From NCBI GenBank assembly GCA_002293505.1, contig DBDI01000003.1:65915-129914 (forward strand): a stretch of DNA of 64,000 nucleotides, written 5' to 3'. The translations under genes and the position numbers were made by a program. Below, piece after piece: positions 8,007-16,415 of this stretch; within the stretch, counting starts at the first letter, position 1, and each line of letters opens with the position of its first letter. Origin of the DNA: Alistipes sp. UBA936 (GTDB taxonomy: Bacteria > Bacteroidota > Bacteroidia > Bacteroidales > Rikenellaceae). Below the pieces are notes generated by a model. The model saw only the letters and a list, made by a program, of their open reading frames with translations, ran no database searches and was not told where the DNA came from.

Positions 8007-9346
8007 TAATTAAAGAATTTGCCGACGACGCCCTTGGCTTCGGGTTTTGTGAACACCACAACTCGGTCATATGCAGCGATTTGGGTGTCACCCACAGCCA
8101 TCAGCACCTGTTCGCCGCGCACGATCCCACCGATTGTCGCAGCGACCGGAAAATCGAGTTCGCGAATCGGCACGCGGGTTGCTACTGAACCCGGCTTGAC
8201 GACAAATTCCAACACCTCGGCATCGGTTCCGGTGAGGCATTTGACTGCTTGCACGTCGGTGTTCATCGTGAAACGGAAGATATTGCTCGCGGTCAGCAGT
8301 TTTTTGTTGATCACGGTGTCGATTCCGATGCTTTCGGCCAGTGTGATGTAGTTCAGGTTTTCGACCTCGGCGATCACTTTTTTCACCCCTAATTTCTTGG
8401 CCAGCATTGCTGTAAGGATATTTGTCTCGGAGCGCGAGGTCACGGCAACGAACGCGTCCATACGGTTGATGCCCTCCTCCATCATCGCATCGGTATTTCG
8501 GCCGTCGGCATTGATTATAAGCGTTTTGTCCAGTACTTCGGCCAATCGGTACGCCTCCTCGGGGTTATACTCCACGAGCTTTATGTCGATATGGTCTTGC
8601 AGAGCGGTTGCTATCTGTACTCCGATGCGGCTGCCTCCGAGGATCATCATATTTTTGATCTCCACGTTTGCCTGCCCCGACAACTCCTGCACCTCGTTCA
8701 CAAACTCCTGAGAGGTAACCACATATACCGTGTCTCCGGCCAGCGCCATATCACCTCCGTGCGGAATCAGGGTTTGGTCCTCGCGGGCAATCGCAACTAT
8801 GCGGTAGTATAATGCCGACGGATCCGGAGCGATTTCGAGCATCGTGTGGCCGACGAGAGGTGACGCCGCCGCGAGGCGAAACACGACAAGCGACATACGC
8901 CCGCCCGAAAAGTCGACGTATTCGGTAATGGAAGTATGCCCAAGAAGCTTGATAACCTCCTGAGCGGCAGTCATCTCTGGGTGGAACAGGTAGTCGATAC
9001 CCATCCCGACGAAAACCTCTTTGTTGGCAGGTTCGAGGTACTCTTTGTTGTCGATACGCGCGATGGCTTTCTTGGCCCCTAACTGCTTGGCCAGCATAGC
9101 CGCCAGGATGTTGATATTCTCCTGTTGGTGGACGGCGATCATCAGGTCGGCCTTCCGAGCCGAGGCGCGTTTCAGGGATTGGAAAGTCGTCGGGTCGCCC
9201 TCGATCGTGACCACGTCCGAGACGTCGGCCACGGCCTCCAGTTGCTTGGCGTCGCTGTCCACAACGGTGATGTCGTGGCCCGTACCACTCAACATACGAG
9301 CCAGATGGCTACCCACCTCGCCCGCGCCGACGATCACGATTTTCAT
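8006..9346 (-). CDS. trkA: Trk system potassium uptake regulatory protein TrkA
   Basis: A 446-residue cytoplasmic protein with the duplicated RCK layout: two NAD-binding Rossmann domains (GAGEVGSHLA at the N-terminus and GGSRIGVQIA near residue 235), each followed by a TrkA-C ligand domain. It gates the TrkH/TrkG potassium channel in response to nucleotides. No trkH is in the window. It is the first gene of the trkA-GH3-kinase-methyltransferase operon. A promoter-like TATCTTCG (one mismatch to TAnnTTTG) lies on the minus strand at 9372-9379. Confidence 0.95.
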   Translation of the reverse strand: MKIVIVGAGEVGSHLARMLSGTGHDITVVDSDAKQLEAVADVSDVVTIEGDPTTFQSLKRASARKADLMIAVHQQENINILAAMLAKQLGAKKAIARIDNKEYLEPANKEVFVGMGIDYLFHPEMTAAQEVIKLLGHTSITEYVDFSGGRMSLVVFRLAAASPLVGHTMLEIAPDPSALYYRIVAIAREDQTLIPHGGDMALAGDTVYVVTSQEFVNEVQELSGQANVEIKNMMILGGSRIGVQIATALQDHIDIKLVEYNPEEAYRLAEVLDKTLIINADGRNTDAMMEEGINRMDAFVAVTSRSETNILTAMLAKKLGVKKVIAEVENLNYITLAESIGIDTVINKKLLTASNIFRFTMNTDVQAVKCLTGTDAEVLEFVVKPGSVATRVPIRELDFPVAATIGGIVRGEQVLMAVGDTQIAAYDRVVVFTKPEAKGVVGKFFN

Positions 9347-9395
9347 ACGTTACCTCCTTCTTCCAACTCTGCGAAGATAACGATTATTTTCGGAA

Positions 9396-9671
9396 TCAAC
9401 AACCCCAAAACCTTCGGCGCAACACTCCCCAGATACCGCGAACGACGGCGGCACCGGTCGAAACACCGCCGAAAGCCCTGTCGAGCACAGACCCCTGGGG
9501 CACGGCCAACGACAGAAGGTTATCGAACGAGAACACCGCACCGGCGTTCTCGGCCAGTCGCTCACCGGCATACCACGAGGCGATTCCGAATTCGTGCCTC
9601 GCCTTGCGAAGCTCCCTCAGCGAACGGATGTCGCTCAGGGTGCGAACCTTAACTTTATACTCCCGGGTCAT
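9396..9671 (-). CDS. Small hypothetical protein, last gene of the YtxH/holin-X trio
   Basis: A 91-residue protein with a basic N-terminal half and a glycine/valine-rich, weakly hydrophobic C-terminus that ends in Cys. No family is recognised. The start ATG lies inside the 3' end of the holin-X-like gene (17-base overlap), which supports it as a real gene translated with the two upstream envelope genes. Some Bacteroidales genomes have a small unannotated protein in the same place. Confidence 0.6.
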   Translation of the reverse strand: MTREYKVKVRTLSDIRSLRELRKARHEFGIASWYAGERLAENAGAVFSFDNLLSLAVPQGSVLDRAFGGVSTGAAVVRGIWGVLRRRFWGC

Positions 9672-10026
9672 AATCGTTGTCGTTTTCGGTGAAGAACATA
9701 TCTACGAAGTAGCGCACCATAGAGTTGGTAACTAATCGGCCGCCAACCAAGAGTCCGATCACCGCGCAGAGCAGCAACGCTCCGCCTGCGATGAGAAATC
9801 CGTAAGACGTGTGGCCAAGCAACTCACCAAGCCAAAGTGCCAGCGCGATCATCAAAAAAGTGATCGCCGAGAGCACCAGCAAGATGAATATCACCCAACC
9901 GAACGCCTTACCCATACCCACGGAGAGCTTCTCTACAACTCCCAACCGCAGGTTTGCCCAACGGAGGCGCACCCAGTCGTACGCCTCGTCGCGCAATTCC
10001 AAAAAATCATCCAAACCTCGTCCCAT
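9655..10026 (-). CDS. Phage holin-X-like membrane protein (DUF1469)
   Basis: A 123-residue protein. Residues about 1-40 are an amphipathic, charged helix. Two strongly hydrophobic segments follow (about 45-70 and 75-100) with a short loop, then an acidic tail. This is the layout of the DUF1469/holin-X family; a phage origin is not implied. The frame is open upstream, but the earlier part is arginine/proline-rich and overlaps the YtxH gene, so the ATG at 10026 is chosen. It follows YtxH and overlaps the next small gene. A role in envelope stress is likely but unproven. Confidence 0.8.
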   Translation of the reverse strand: MGRGLDDFLELRDEAYDWVRLRWANLRLGVVEKLSVGMGKAFGWVIFILLVLSAITFLMIALALWLGELLGHTSYGFLIAGGALLLCAVIGLLVGGRLVTNSMVRYFVDMFFTENDNDYDPGV

Positions 10027-10057
10027 AACTTTACCTGTGCGGAATAAGTGGCCCGCT

Positions 10058-10372
10058 TCAGCAACCGGCTGCTGATTTGGTTGTGCGTTTGATCTCCTCG
10101 GCCACGGCTTCCTTGGCTTCCTCGACCATCTCCTGGATTTCGCCCACGGCACGACGCGCTTTGCGTTTGTACTTGTTGATCTCGTCGGTGGCGAAGTCGC
10201 GAGCCTGAGTGGCCTTTTCCTTGACCATATCGACCTCGTCTTCAACGAATTCACGAATTATTTCGCGAGTTTCGGCACCCGAACGGGGTGCAAACAACAG
10301 GGCGACGATCCCGCCCACGAGTGCGCCGCCTAGGAATGCTCCGAAAGCGGCACCTGCATTACTTCTTCTCAT
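10058..10372 (-). CDS. YtxH domain-containing protein
   Basis: A 104-residue protein with a glycine/alanine-rich N-terminal transmembrane segment ending in LLFAPRSGAETR, the hallmark of YtxH proteins. A long charged helix follows (about residues 40-100). YtxH members are linked to general stress in firmicutes; in Bacteroidetes they sit beside holin-X-like genes as here. A -7 element on the minus strand (10437-10444) lies about 65 bases upstream. Confidence 0.85.
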   Translation of the reverse strand: MRRSNAGAAFGAFLGGALVGGIVALLFAPRSGAETREIIREFVEDEVDMVKEKATQARDFATDEINKYKRKARRAVGEIQEMVEEAKEAVAEEIKRTTKSAAGC

Positions 10373-10418
10373 AGTGTCAGTGTGTTTTTTAGTGGTTAAA
10401 CTTTTCGTGAAGTTTTTG

Positions 10419-10449
10419 TTTGCAAATCGCGTTCCACAAAATTAATTTG
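10419..10449 (+). promoter_or_regulatory. Predicted promoter for the SLOG gene, overlapping a divergent -7 element
   Basis: On the plus strand a -33 TTTG (10419-10422) is followed after 19 bases by TTAATTTG (10442-10449), one mismatch from TAnnTTTG. On the minus strand TAATTTTG (10444 back to 10437) matches exactly and faces the YtxH gene. The two -7 elements overlap by three bases, so polymerase should bind in only one direction at a time. Confidence 0.55.
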
Positions 10450-10471
10450 TGCTAAATTAGCGAAAATTTTT

Positions 10472-10975
10472 GTGAACCCCTCACGAAATACCACTCTTTG
10501 TTTCTCCGGCCACCGAGTTTACGTGGGCTCGGAGGCGGACGAGGCGCGCCTTGCGGCGGCTGTGGAGGCTGCTTACGCGGATGGATACCGCGTTTTTGTT
10601 TCGGGAATGGCGATCGGATTCGACCTCGCGGCTGCTGAAGCGGTCGTGCATTTGCGCTCTTCGCGGCCGGATACTCAGTTGGTTGCAGCGGTGCCTTTCG
10701 AGGGTCAGGCTGCCGGCTATTCTGCTTCGGATCGGTCGCGTTACGATGTCTTGATGGCTGCGGCAGACGAGACTGTGGTTCTGGCTACGCGATATTCCCA
10801 CGGTTGCTATTTTCGACGCGACGAATGGATGGTGGAACGCTCTGGACGGCTGATCTGCTACTACGACGCGTCGTTGGGGGGTCGAGGGGCTGGTACTCGC
10901 TATACAGTGAAATATGCTCTGGTTCAGGGACTTGAGATAGTCAATCTCTATCGCGACGAGGCGACGCTATTTTGA
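10472..10975 (+). CDS. SLOG-family protein (DUF1273/YpsA-like)
   Basis: A 167-residue Rossmann-like protein. It starts with CFSGHR and has the glycine-rich FVSGMAIGFDLAAAE motif near residues 42-56, both typical of the YpsA/DUF1273 branch of the SLOG superfamily, which binds nucleotide-type ligands. The function is not established. The start is GTG. The 3' end overlaps the convergent recN gene by nine bases. Confidence 0.8.
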   Translation: MNPSRNTTLCFSGHRVYVGSEADEARLAAAVEAAYADGYRVFVSGMAIGFDLAAAEAVVHLRSSRPDTQLVAAVPFEGQAAGYSASDRSRYDVLMAAADETVVLATRYSHGCYFRRDEWMVERSGRLICYYDASLGGRGAGTRYTVKYALVQGLEIVNLYRDEATLF

Positions 10976-12688
10976 GTTCAACAATTCTCGGGCCTGCCGT
11001 AAGGCCGCATCGGTGACGGAGCTGCCGCTCAACATCGCCGCAATCTCTGTCACGCGCTCGGGCTCGGTCAGTTGGCGGATATGGGTCGCGCCGTCCTTTT
11101 TGTAAACCAGAAAATGCTCGCCCGGCTTGGCCGCTATCTGCGGTAAATGAGTGATGTTCAGCACTTGAGAATGCGTGCCCAGTTCTGCAATGATGTCGCC
11201 CATCGCGTCGGCCACTCGACCTGAAACTCCGGCATCGATCTCGTCGAACACCACCGTCGGCAGGCCCGCCGAGCGCGCTGAAAGAGTCTTGAGGGCCAGC
11301 ATAACGCGCGAAATTTCCCCTCCGGACGCGATTTTTTCCACGGGTCGCGGCGCCATCGACGAGTTGGCCGTGAAGAGAAACCGCACCTCGTCGGCTCCGT
11401 TTTTGCGCAGTTCGGCTGCAGGCGTTAGTTCGACAACAAACTGGGTTTCAGACATTCCAAGCCGACGTAGCATTTCACTGACACTGCGCTCGACTTCTGT
11501 TACGGCCTGCCGTCGTCCGGCGCTGATCCGTTCAGCTGTTTCGCGAGCCTCGTTTTCGGCGGTGGCGACCTCCGCTTCCAGAGCGGTAATATGCTCGCTT
11601 CCGTTCTCAATCGAACTCAGCTGCGCCTCGAAATCTGCCTGGAGATCAAGTAATTGTGCCACTGAAGTGACACGATGCTTCTGCTGCAACGCATAAATCG
11701 CATCCAGTCGCGCTGCAACCTTAGCCAGTCGCTCCGGATCTCCGTCAATGCGTTCATACTCAGCGACTATTTCGCGTTCCAGGTCCTGCAATTCGAGGTG
11801 GGCCGACCCAAGCCGCTCGGCCAGCGAAGCCGCCCGCAGATGGATTCCCTCGATGCGTTCCAGTGCACCCCGAAGCGCCCGAAGGCGAGCAATGATGCCA
11901 AGCTCGTCGGCACCGAAACCCGCGCCTGAGCCCCCGCCGGAATTAGCAGCAAAACCACCGCCCAGTTCCGCCGCAGCAGCACCGAAGACCTCGCGTATCT
12001 CGTCGCTATGAGAAAGCTCAAGTTGCTCGGCCTCAAGATCTTCCTGTTCGCCATCGGTCAACGCGAGACCGGAGAGTTCCGTGGCCTGATGGCGCAACCA
12101 CTCCTCGTCGCGAGCAGCCTCAGCCCCCGCCGCCCGAGCCTCGGAAAGGCGCCGCAAGAGTTCGCGCCAACGCCCGAAAACCTCACCGTAATGCTGCACG
12201 AGAGCTCCCTGTCCCGCAACGCCATCGAGAATCGAAACGCGGAACCCGTCGTCGCGCAGAAGCAGGTTCTCGTGCTGCGAGTGGATGTCGATGAGTCGCT
12301 CGCCCAGCGCCCTCAAAACAGTCAGAGGTACAGGCAGTTCACTCACATAAGCGCGACTTTTACCCGAGGCCGAAATCACGCGGCGTACGACGATTTCGGG
12401 TGAATATTCAAGGTCGTTCTCGGCAAAAAAATCTTCCAAATTCGCAACTGCCGCGCTGCCGTCCACACCGCCACCCGAGAGCATAAACACCCCCTCCACA
12501 ACACACGCCCGCGACGGATCTTTTTGCACGCCAGATTCGCCGCGCGTGCCGAGCAGCAGCCCCAACGCACCGAGTAAAATCGACTTTCCGGCGCCGGTTT
12601 CGCCCGTCACAATATTGAGCCCGGGCCCGAGATTCATCTCCAGCCGCTCGATCAATACGTAGTTCTCAACCGACAGTGTGCGCAACAT
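10967..12688 (-). CDS. recN: DNA repair protein RecN
   Basis: A 573-residue SMC-like ATPase. Walker A (GETGAGKSILLGAL) lies at residues 31-44. A long coiled-coil middle region follows, and the C-terminal half has the ABC signature region and Walker B (VVFDEIDAGVSG). RecN helps bring broken DNA ends together in recombinational repair. It starts two bases after the ispF stop, so the two form an operon. Confidence 0.95.
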   Translation of the reverse strand: MLRTLSVENYVLIERLEMNLGPGLNIVTGETGAGKSILLGALGLLLGTRGESGVQKDPSRACVVEGVFMLSGGGVDGSAAVANLEDFFAENDLEYSPEIVVRRVISASGKSRAYVSELPVPLTVLRALGERLIDIHSQHENLLLRDDGFRVSILDGVAGQGALVQHYGEVFGRWRELLRRLSEARAAGAEAARDEEWLRHQATELSGLALTDGEQEDLEAEQLELSHSDEIREVFGAAAAELGGGFAANSGGGSGAGFGADELGIIARLRALRGALERIEGIHLRAASLAERLGSAHLELQDLEREIVAEYERIDGDPERLAKVAARLDAIYALQQKHRVTSVAQLLDLQADFEAQLSSIENGSEHITALEAEVATAENEARETAERISAGRRQAVTEVERSVSEMLRRLGMSETQFVVELTPAAELRKNGADEVRFLFTANSSMAPRPVEKIASGGEISRVMLALKTLSARSAGLPTVVFDEIDAGVSGRVADAMGDIIAELGTHSQVLNITHLPQIAAKPGEHFLVYKKDGATHIRQLTEPERVTEIAAMLSGSSVTDAALRQARELLNSK

Positions 12689-12690
12689 AT

Positions 12691-13167
12691 CTATCTGTGG
12701 ATCAGTACAACAGCTTCGGCTGCGACTCCTTCTTCGCGACCCACGAATCCCAGCCGCTCGGTTGTCGTAGCTTTCACCGAAACAGCATCAACCTCAACCC
12801 CTAATGCCTCCGCCATAACCCCTCGCATCGCCGCTATGTGTGGCGCGACCTTGGGCACCTGCAACAAAAGCGTGCAATCGACGTTGCCCACCCGCCAGCC
12901 GTCTGCCTCAAGTAGCCCGACTGTCCGGCGTAGCAGTTCGACGCTGTCGATGCCGCGGAACTCGGGCGAGGTGTCGGGAAAATGAGCCCCGATGTCGCCC
13001 GCTGCAGCTGCCCCAAGCAGTGCGTCGCATAGTGCGTGGATCACCACATCGCCGTCGGAGTGCGCCACAGGGCCCTTCTGATGCGGAATCGTGACTCCTC
13101 CAAGCCGCAACGGCCGCCCCGATTCGAGGCGATGGACGTCGTATCCGTGACCGATTCTGAAATTCAT
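12691..13167 (-). CDS. ispF: 2-C-methyl-D-erythritol 2,4-cyclodiphosphate synthase
   Basis: A 158-residue enzyme of the MEP isoprenoid pathway that cyclises CDP-methylerythritol phosphate. The metal-binding GHGYDVHRL at the N-terminus, the HSDGDVVIHALCDALLGAA motif and GDIGAHFPDT are all intact, and the length is normal. The minus-strand -7 element TACATTTG (13180 back to 13173) ends only six bases before the ATG, so the transcript is probably leaderless. A prenyl synthase gene in the same window (24980) uses the pathway's product. Confidence 0.96.
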   Translation of the reverse strand: MNFRIGHGYDVHRLESGRPLRLGGVTIPHQKGPVAHSDGDVVIHALCDALLGAAAAGDIGAHFPDTSPEFRGIDSVELLRRTVGLLEADGWRVGNVDCTLLLQVPKVAPHIAAMRGVMAEALGVEVDAVSVKATTTERLGFVGREEGVAAEAVVLIHR

Positions 13168-13172
13168 ATTGG

Positions 13173-13200
13173 CAAATGTACGAAAAATTTCCTATTTTTG
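13173..13200. promoter_or_regulatory. Divergent promoter pair for ispF-recN (minus) and the nitroreductase (plus)
   Basis: Minus strand: TACATTTG (13180 to 13173). Plus strand: TATTTTTG (13193-13200). Both are exact TAnnTTTG matches. The plus element ends six bases before the nitroreductase ATG and the minus element five bases before the ispF ATG, so both messages should have almost no 5' leader. Confidence 0.6.
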
Positions 13201-13206
13201 TCGATT

Positions 13207-13734
13207 ATGACATTGACCGAAATTCTGAAAAAACGGCGCAGTGTACGCCGATTCGAGCCGCGTGATGTGCCGCGCGAGATTGTGGATGGGTTGCTGGCGG
13301 CGGCGCTGATGGCTCCGTCGTCGAAAAACACGCGCTCGACGCGTTTTATGGTTCTCGACCAGCCCGAGGTTTTGGAACGCCTTGCTGCTATGCGTGACTT
13401 TGGCTCGTCGTTTTTGGCCACGTCTCCGTGCGCAGTTTTGGTGTGCGGAGATTCCTCAGCCACAGACCTTTGGCTCGACAACGCGGCCATCTCGGCGACG
13501 ATCCTGCAACTGGCTGCTGAGGACGCGGGTCTCGGTTCGTGTTGGGTGCACGTGAACGGTCGTCCCAGGAAGCGCGAGGAACCTGATGGGGCGAATGCAG
13601 CCGACTATCTGCGTGAGTTTTTGCCGCTGCCTGCGAGTTGGAATCCGCTGTGTGTCATTGCATTGGGTTATTCGGTCGAACCCGCCCGACCCCACAGCCC
13701 CAAGGACGATGCGGACAAAATAATCTGGCTCTAA
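13207..13734 (+). CDS. Nitroreductase family protein
   Basis: A 175-residue FMN-dependent oxidoreductase. It begins with the family motif RRSVRRF at residues 10-16 and has APSSKNTRSTRF near 37-48 and a C-terminal ALGY motif. The frame is open further upstream, but the ATG at 13207 directly precedes the family's first helix and directly follows the promoter. Such enzymes reduce nitro compounds, quinones or flavins with NAD(P)H; the substrate cannot be told from sequence. Confidence 0.88.
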   Translation: MTLTEILKKRRSVRRFEPRDVPREIVDGLLAAALMAPSSKNTRSTRFMVLDQPEVLERLAAMRDFGSSFLATSPCAVLVCGDSSATDLWLDNAAISATILQLAAEDAGLGSCWVHVNGRPRKREEPDGANAADYLREFLPLPASWNPLCVIALGYSVEPARPHSPKDDADKIIWL

Positions 13735-13757
13735 ACGGCTTGCTGATTCGGGAAATT

Positions 13758-14030
13758 ATGGCTCCTTGGTTGATTGTGATCCTGTTTTCGGTGGGCGCTG
13801 TGTTGCTCTTTGCGGTGGGGCTGTCGCTCACGCTGATGATCAAGGGGCATCATATTGATTCTGAGATAGCTACGAATAGCCATATGCGCGCGCGCGGTAT
13901 AACCTGTCCCGCTGCCGACGGACGACGGACTGCCAGCGGCCGCAGAGATTTTGATGGGCGCGCCGGTGATACTATCGCCGATTGTGTTGACCTCGATTGC
14001 TCGGATTGCGCTTCCTGCGCGAAAAAATAA
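13758..14030 (+). CDS. Small membrane protein with cysteine-rich C-terminus
   Basis: A 90-residue protein. Residues about 3-28 form one hydrophobic transmembrane helix. A soluble part follows (MIKGHHIDSE region, then RARGITCPA), and the tail holds four cysteines in Asp-Cys/Ser-Cys spacing (DCVDLDCSDCASC). The tail could bind a metal or iron-sulfur cluster, which is inference. It starts 23 bases after the nitroreductase stop on the same strand, so the two may be co-transcribed. The family is not recognised. Confidence 0.6.
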   Translation: MAPWLIVILFSVGAVLLFAVGLSLTLMIKGHHIDSEIATNSHMRARGITCPAADGRRTASGRRDFDGRAGDTIADCVDLDCSDCASCAKK

Positions 14031-14108
14031 CCCTCCTCGCTCCCCCGAATTCTTCGCCGCACCTCCTCCTTCACACCCCTTCGCCCCCAGCCCCTTCGCT
14101 CCGACCTC

Positions 14109-16412
14109 TTACTTCTTCGGACTTTCGGCCACGATGGCGCGTGCTTGTTCGAGCGTTAGTTCCTGTGGATCAGTGCTTTTGGGTATCTTGTAGTTTTTCC
14201 CTTTGTAGGCAATGTACGGCCCGAAGCGACCGTTTTTTACGACCAGATCGGGTTCTTCGGTGAACGTTTTCAGTGGTTGATTCGCTGCTGCCTTGGTCTC
14301 TATTAGCTCCACCGCTTGCTCCAGCGTGATGGTATAGGGATCATTTCCGCGGCCCAGAGAGGTGAATTTTCCATCCCATCTGACATACGGGCCAAACCGC
14401 CCGACGCCTATAACAACATCTTTACCAGCGTGTTGCCCCAGTGTTCGCGGCAGACTCAGCAGCTCGAGCGCCTCTTCCAGCGTTAGCGTGGCGATCAGTT
14501 GCCCCTTCTTGAGACTGGCCGAACGTGGCTTTTCGCCCTCCGGCGCTTCCATCTGAACCATCGGACCGAACCGACCGATGCGCGCCGAGACCGTCTGACC
14601 TGTCGCTGGATCCACTCCGAGTATGCGAGTTTGGTGAGTATCAGTGTGTTCCGTGGCCATTGCGCGCTCAATCTCGGTGTGAAACGGGCCGTAGAAACGG
14701 GTGATCATCTCGTCCCAGCGCTCGTTGCCCTCGGCGATTTCGTCGAACTCCTTCTCGACCTTCGCGGTGAAATTATAGTCCAGAATGTCTGCGAACTGCT
14801 TTTCCAAATAGTCGTTCACAAGCATACCTATATCCGTTGGTGCCAGTTTGTTAGACTCGCTGCCTGCTTTCTCACCGAGCGTCTTTTCGGCAATTTTTCC
14901 CTTTGCCAGCACGAGTTGCGTGTACTCACGCCGTACGCCCTCCTTGCTCTGTTTGACGACGTAGCCGCGGTTAATCACGGTCGTAATTGTCGGTGCGTAG
15001 GTCGACGGGCGACCGATGCCGAGTTCCTCGAGTTTTTTCACCAGCGACGCCTCGCTATAGCGCGCTGGAGGCTGGGTAAAGCGCTGAGTGGCAACTATCT
15101 GCGTCGTGCCTATCTCCGTGCCCACACTCATCTTCGGCAGAAGCGATTGCGCACCCTCGTTCGTTTCACTTTCGTCGGTCGATTCGGAGTAGAGTTTCAG
15201 GAATCCATCGAAGCGTATAACCTCGCCGGTTGCTGTGAAGTGCTCTTTGGCGGTGACTCCCGCGGTGTCCGTAACGTCCACTTTCACAATGGTTTTGTCG
15301 ATCTGCGCGGGTTTCATTTGCGACGCCACGGCGCGTTTCCAGATCAGATCATAGAGACGTTTTTCGGCCGCTGTCCCCTCGATCGCGCGACGTTCGAAGT
15401 ACGATGGTCGAATAGCTTCGTGAGCCTCCTGCGCCCCCTTGGAGTTGGTTTTATATTTGCGCGTGTCGCTGTACTGTTCGCCGAACAGAGCGGTGATCTC
15501 CTTCTTGGCGGCGCCAAGCGCTTGAGCCGAAAGATTCACCGAGTCGGTTCTCATATACGTGATAAGTCCCTGCTCATAAAGCTTTTGCGCGACGCTCATC
15601 GTCTGTTGGACACTCATCCCGAGTTTTCGTCCGGCCTCCTGTTGAAGCGTGGAGGTGGTGAATGGTGGGGCGGGGTAGCGCGTGCCTGGCTTCTCTTCGA
15701 CGCTTGCGACTCGCAGTAGCGCTCCGTTGCAGGACTTTAAAAATGCCTCGGCCTCCGAGCGCTTGTCGAACCGTCGCGAACACTCCGTCTTGAAGAGCGC
15801 TTTCGGGTCGCCCTCTGGGAACATCTCCGCCGTGACGCGCCAAAAATCCTTCGCCTCGAAGCCGATTATCTCTCTTTCGCGCTCGACCAATAGCCGCACT
15901 GTAACGCTCTGAACCCGACCGGCTGAGAGTTGCGGCCGAACCTTGCGCCACAACAGGGGCGACAGCTCGAATCCGACCAGACGGTCGAGAATACGGCGTG
16001 CTTGCTGGGCATTCACAAGGTCGATGTCTATGCCTCGCGGGGTTTCGATGGCGTGCAGTATGGCCGGTTTTGTAATCTCGTGGAAAACGATTCGGCGGGT
16101 CTTTTCGGCTGGCAGGCTCAACACCTCCGACAGGTGCCAGGCGATGGCTTCTCCCTCGCGGTCTTCATCGGAAGCGAGCCACACTGCGTCGGCTTTTTTC
16201 GCTGCCGCGGCCAGCTCGCGAACCATCTTTTCCTTATCCGGATCTACCTCATAGTGAGGCGTAAAGTCGTGTTCTATGTCTACTCCCAGCCCCTTTTTTA
16301 CAAGGTCTCGGATGTGTCCGTAGCTCGAACGAACGGTGTAGTCGGCCCCCAGAAATTGCCCTATTGTTTTGGCTTTGGAAGGGGACTCGACGATGACTAA
16401 ATTTTTACCCAT
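14109..16412 (-). CDS. topA: DNA topoisomerase I (type IA)
   Basis: A 767-residue enzyme that relaxes negative supercoils. The N-terminal Toprim domain has VESPSKAKTI and the acidic DEDREGEAIAWH motif. The active-site tyrosine is in GLITYMRTDS near residue 290. The C-terminus holds three topoisomerase C-terminal repeats with GRFGP motifs instead of zinc fingers, as in other Bacteroidetes. It starts three bases after the DUF4270 gene stop, making it the last gene of the glycogen-synthase-DUF4270-topA operon. Confidence 0.96.
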   Translation of the reverse strand: MGKNLVIVESPSKAKTIGQFLGADYTVRSSYGHIRDLVKKGLGVDIEHDFTPHYEVDPDKEKMVRELAAAAKKADAVWLASDEDREGEAIAWHLSEVLSLPAEKTRRIVFHEITKPAILHAIETPRGIDIDLVNAQQARRILDRLVGFELSPLLWRKVRPQLSAGRVQSVTVRLLVEREREIIGFEAKDFWRVTAEMFPEGDPKALFKTECSRRFDKRSEAEAFLKSCNGALLRVASVEEKPGTRYPAPPFTTSTLQQEAGRKLGMSVQQTMSVAQKLYEQGLITYMRTDSVNLSAQALGAAKKEITALFGEQYSDTRKYKTNSKGAQEAHEAIRPSYFERRAIEGTAAEKRLYDLIWKRAVASQMKPAQIDKTIVKVDVTDTAGVTAKEHFTATGEVIRFDGFLKLYSESTDESETNEGAQSLLPKMSVGTEIGTTQIVATQRFTQPPARYSEASLVKKLEELGIGRPSTYAPTITTVINRGYVVKQSKEGVRREYTQLVLAKGKIAEKTLGEKAGSESNKLAPTDIGMLVNDYLEKQFADILDYNFTAKVEKEFDEIAEGNERWDEMITRFYGPFHTEIERAMATEHTDTHQTRILGVDPATGQTVSARIGRFGPMVQMEAPEGEKPRSASLKKGQLIATLTLEEALELLSLPRTLGQHAGKDVVIGVGRFGPYVRWDGKFTSLGRGNDPYTITLEQAVELIETKAAANQPLKTFTEEPDLVVKNGRFGPYIAYKGKNYKIPKSTDPQELTLEQARAIVAESPKK

Positions 16413-16415
16413 TTA

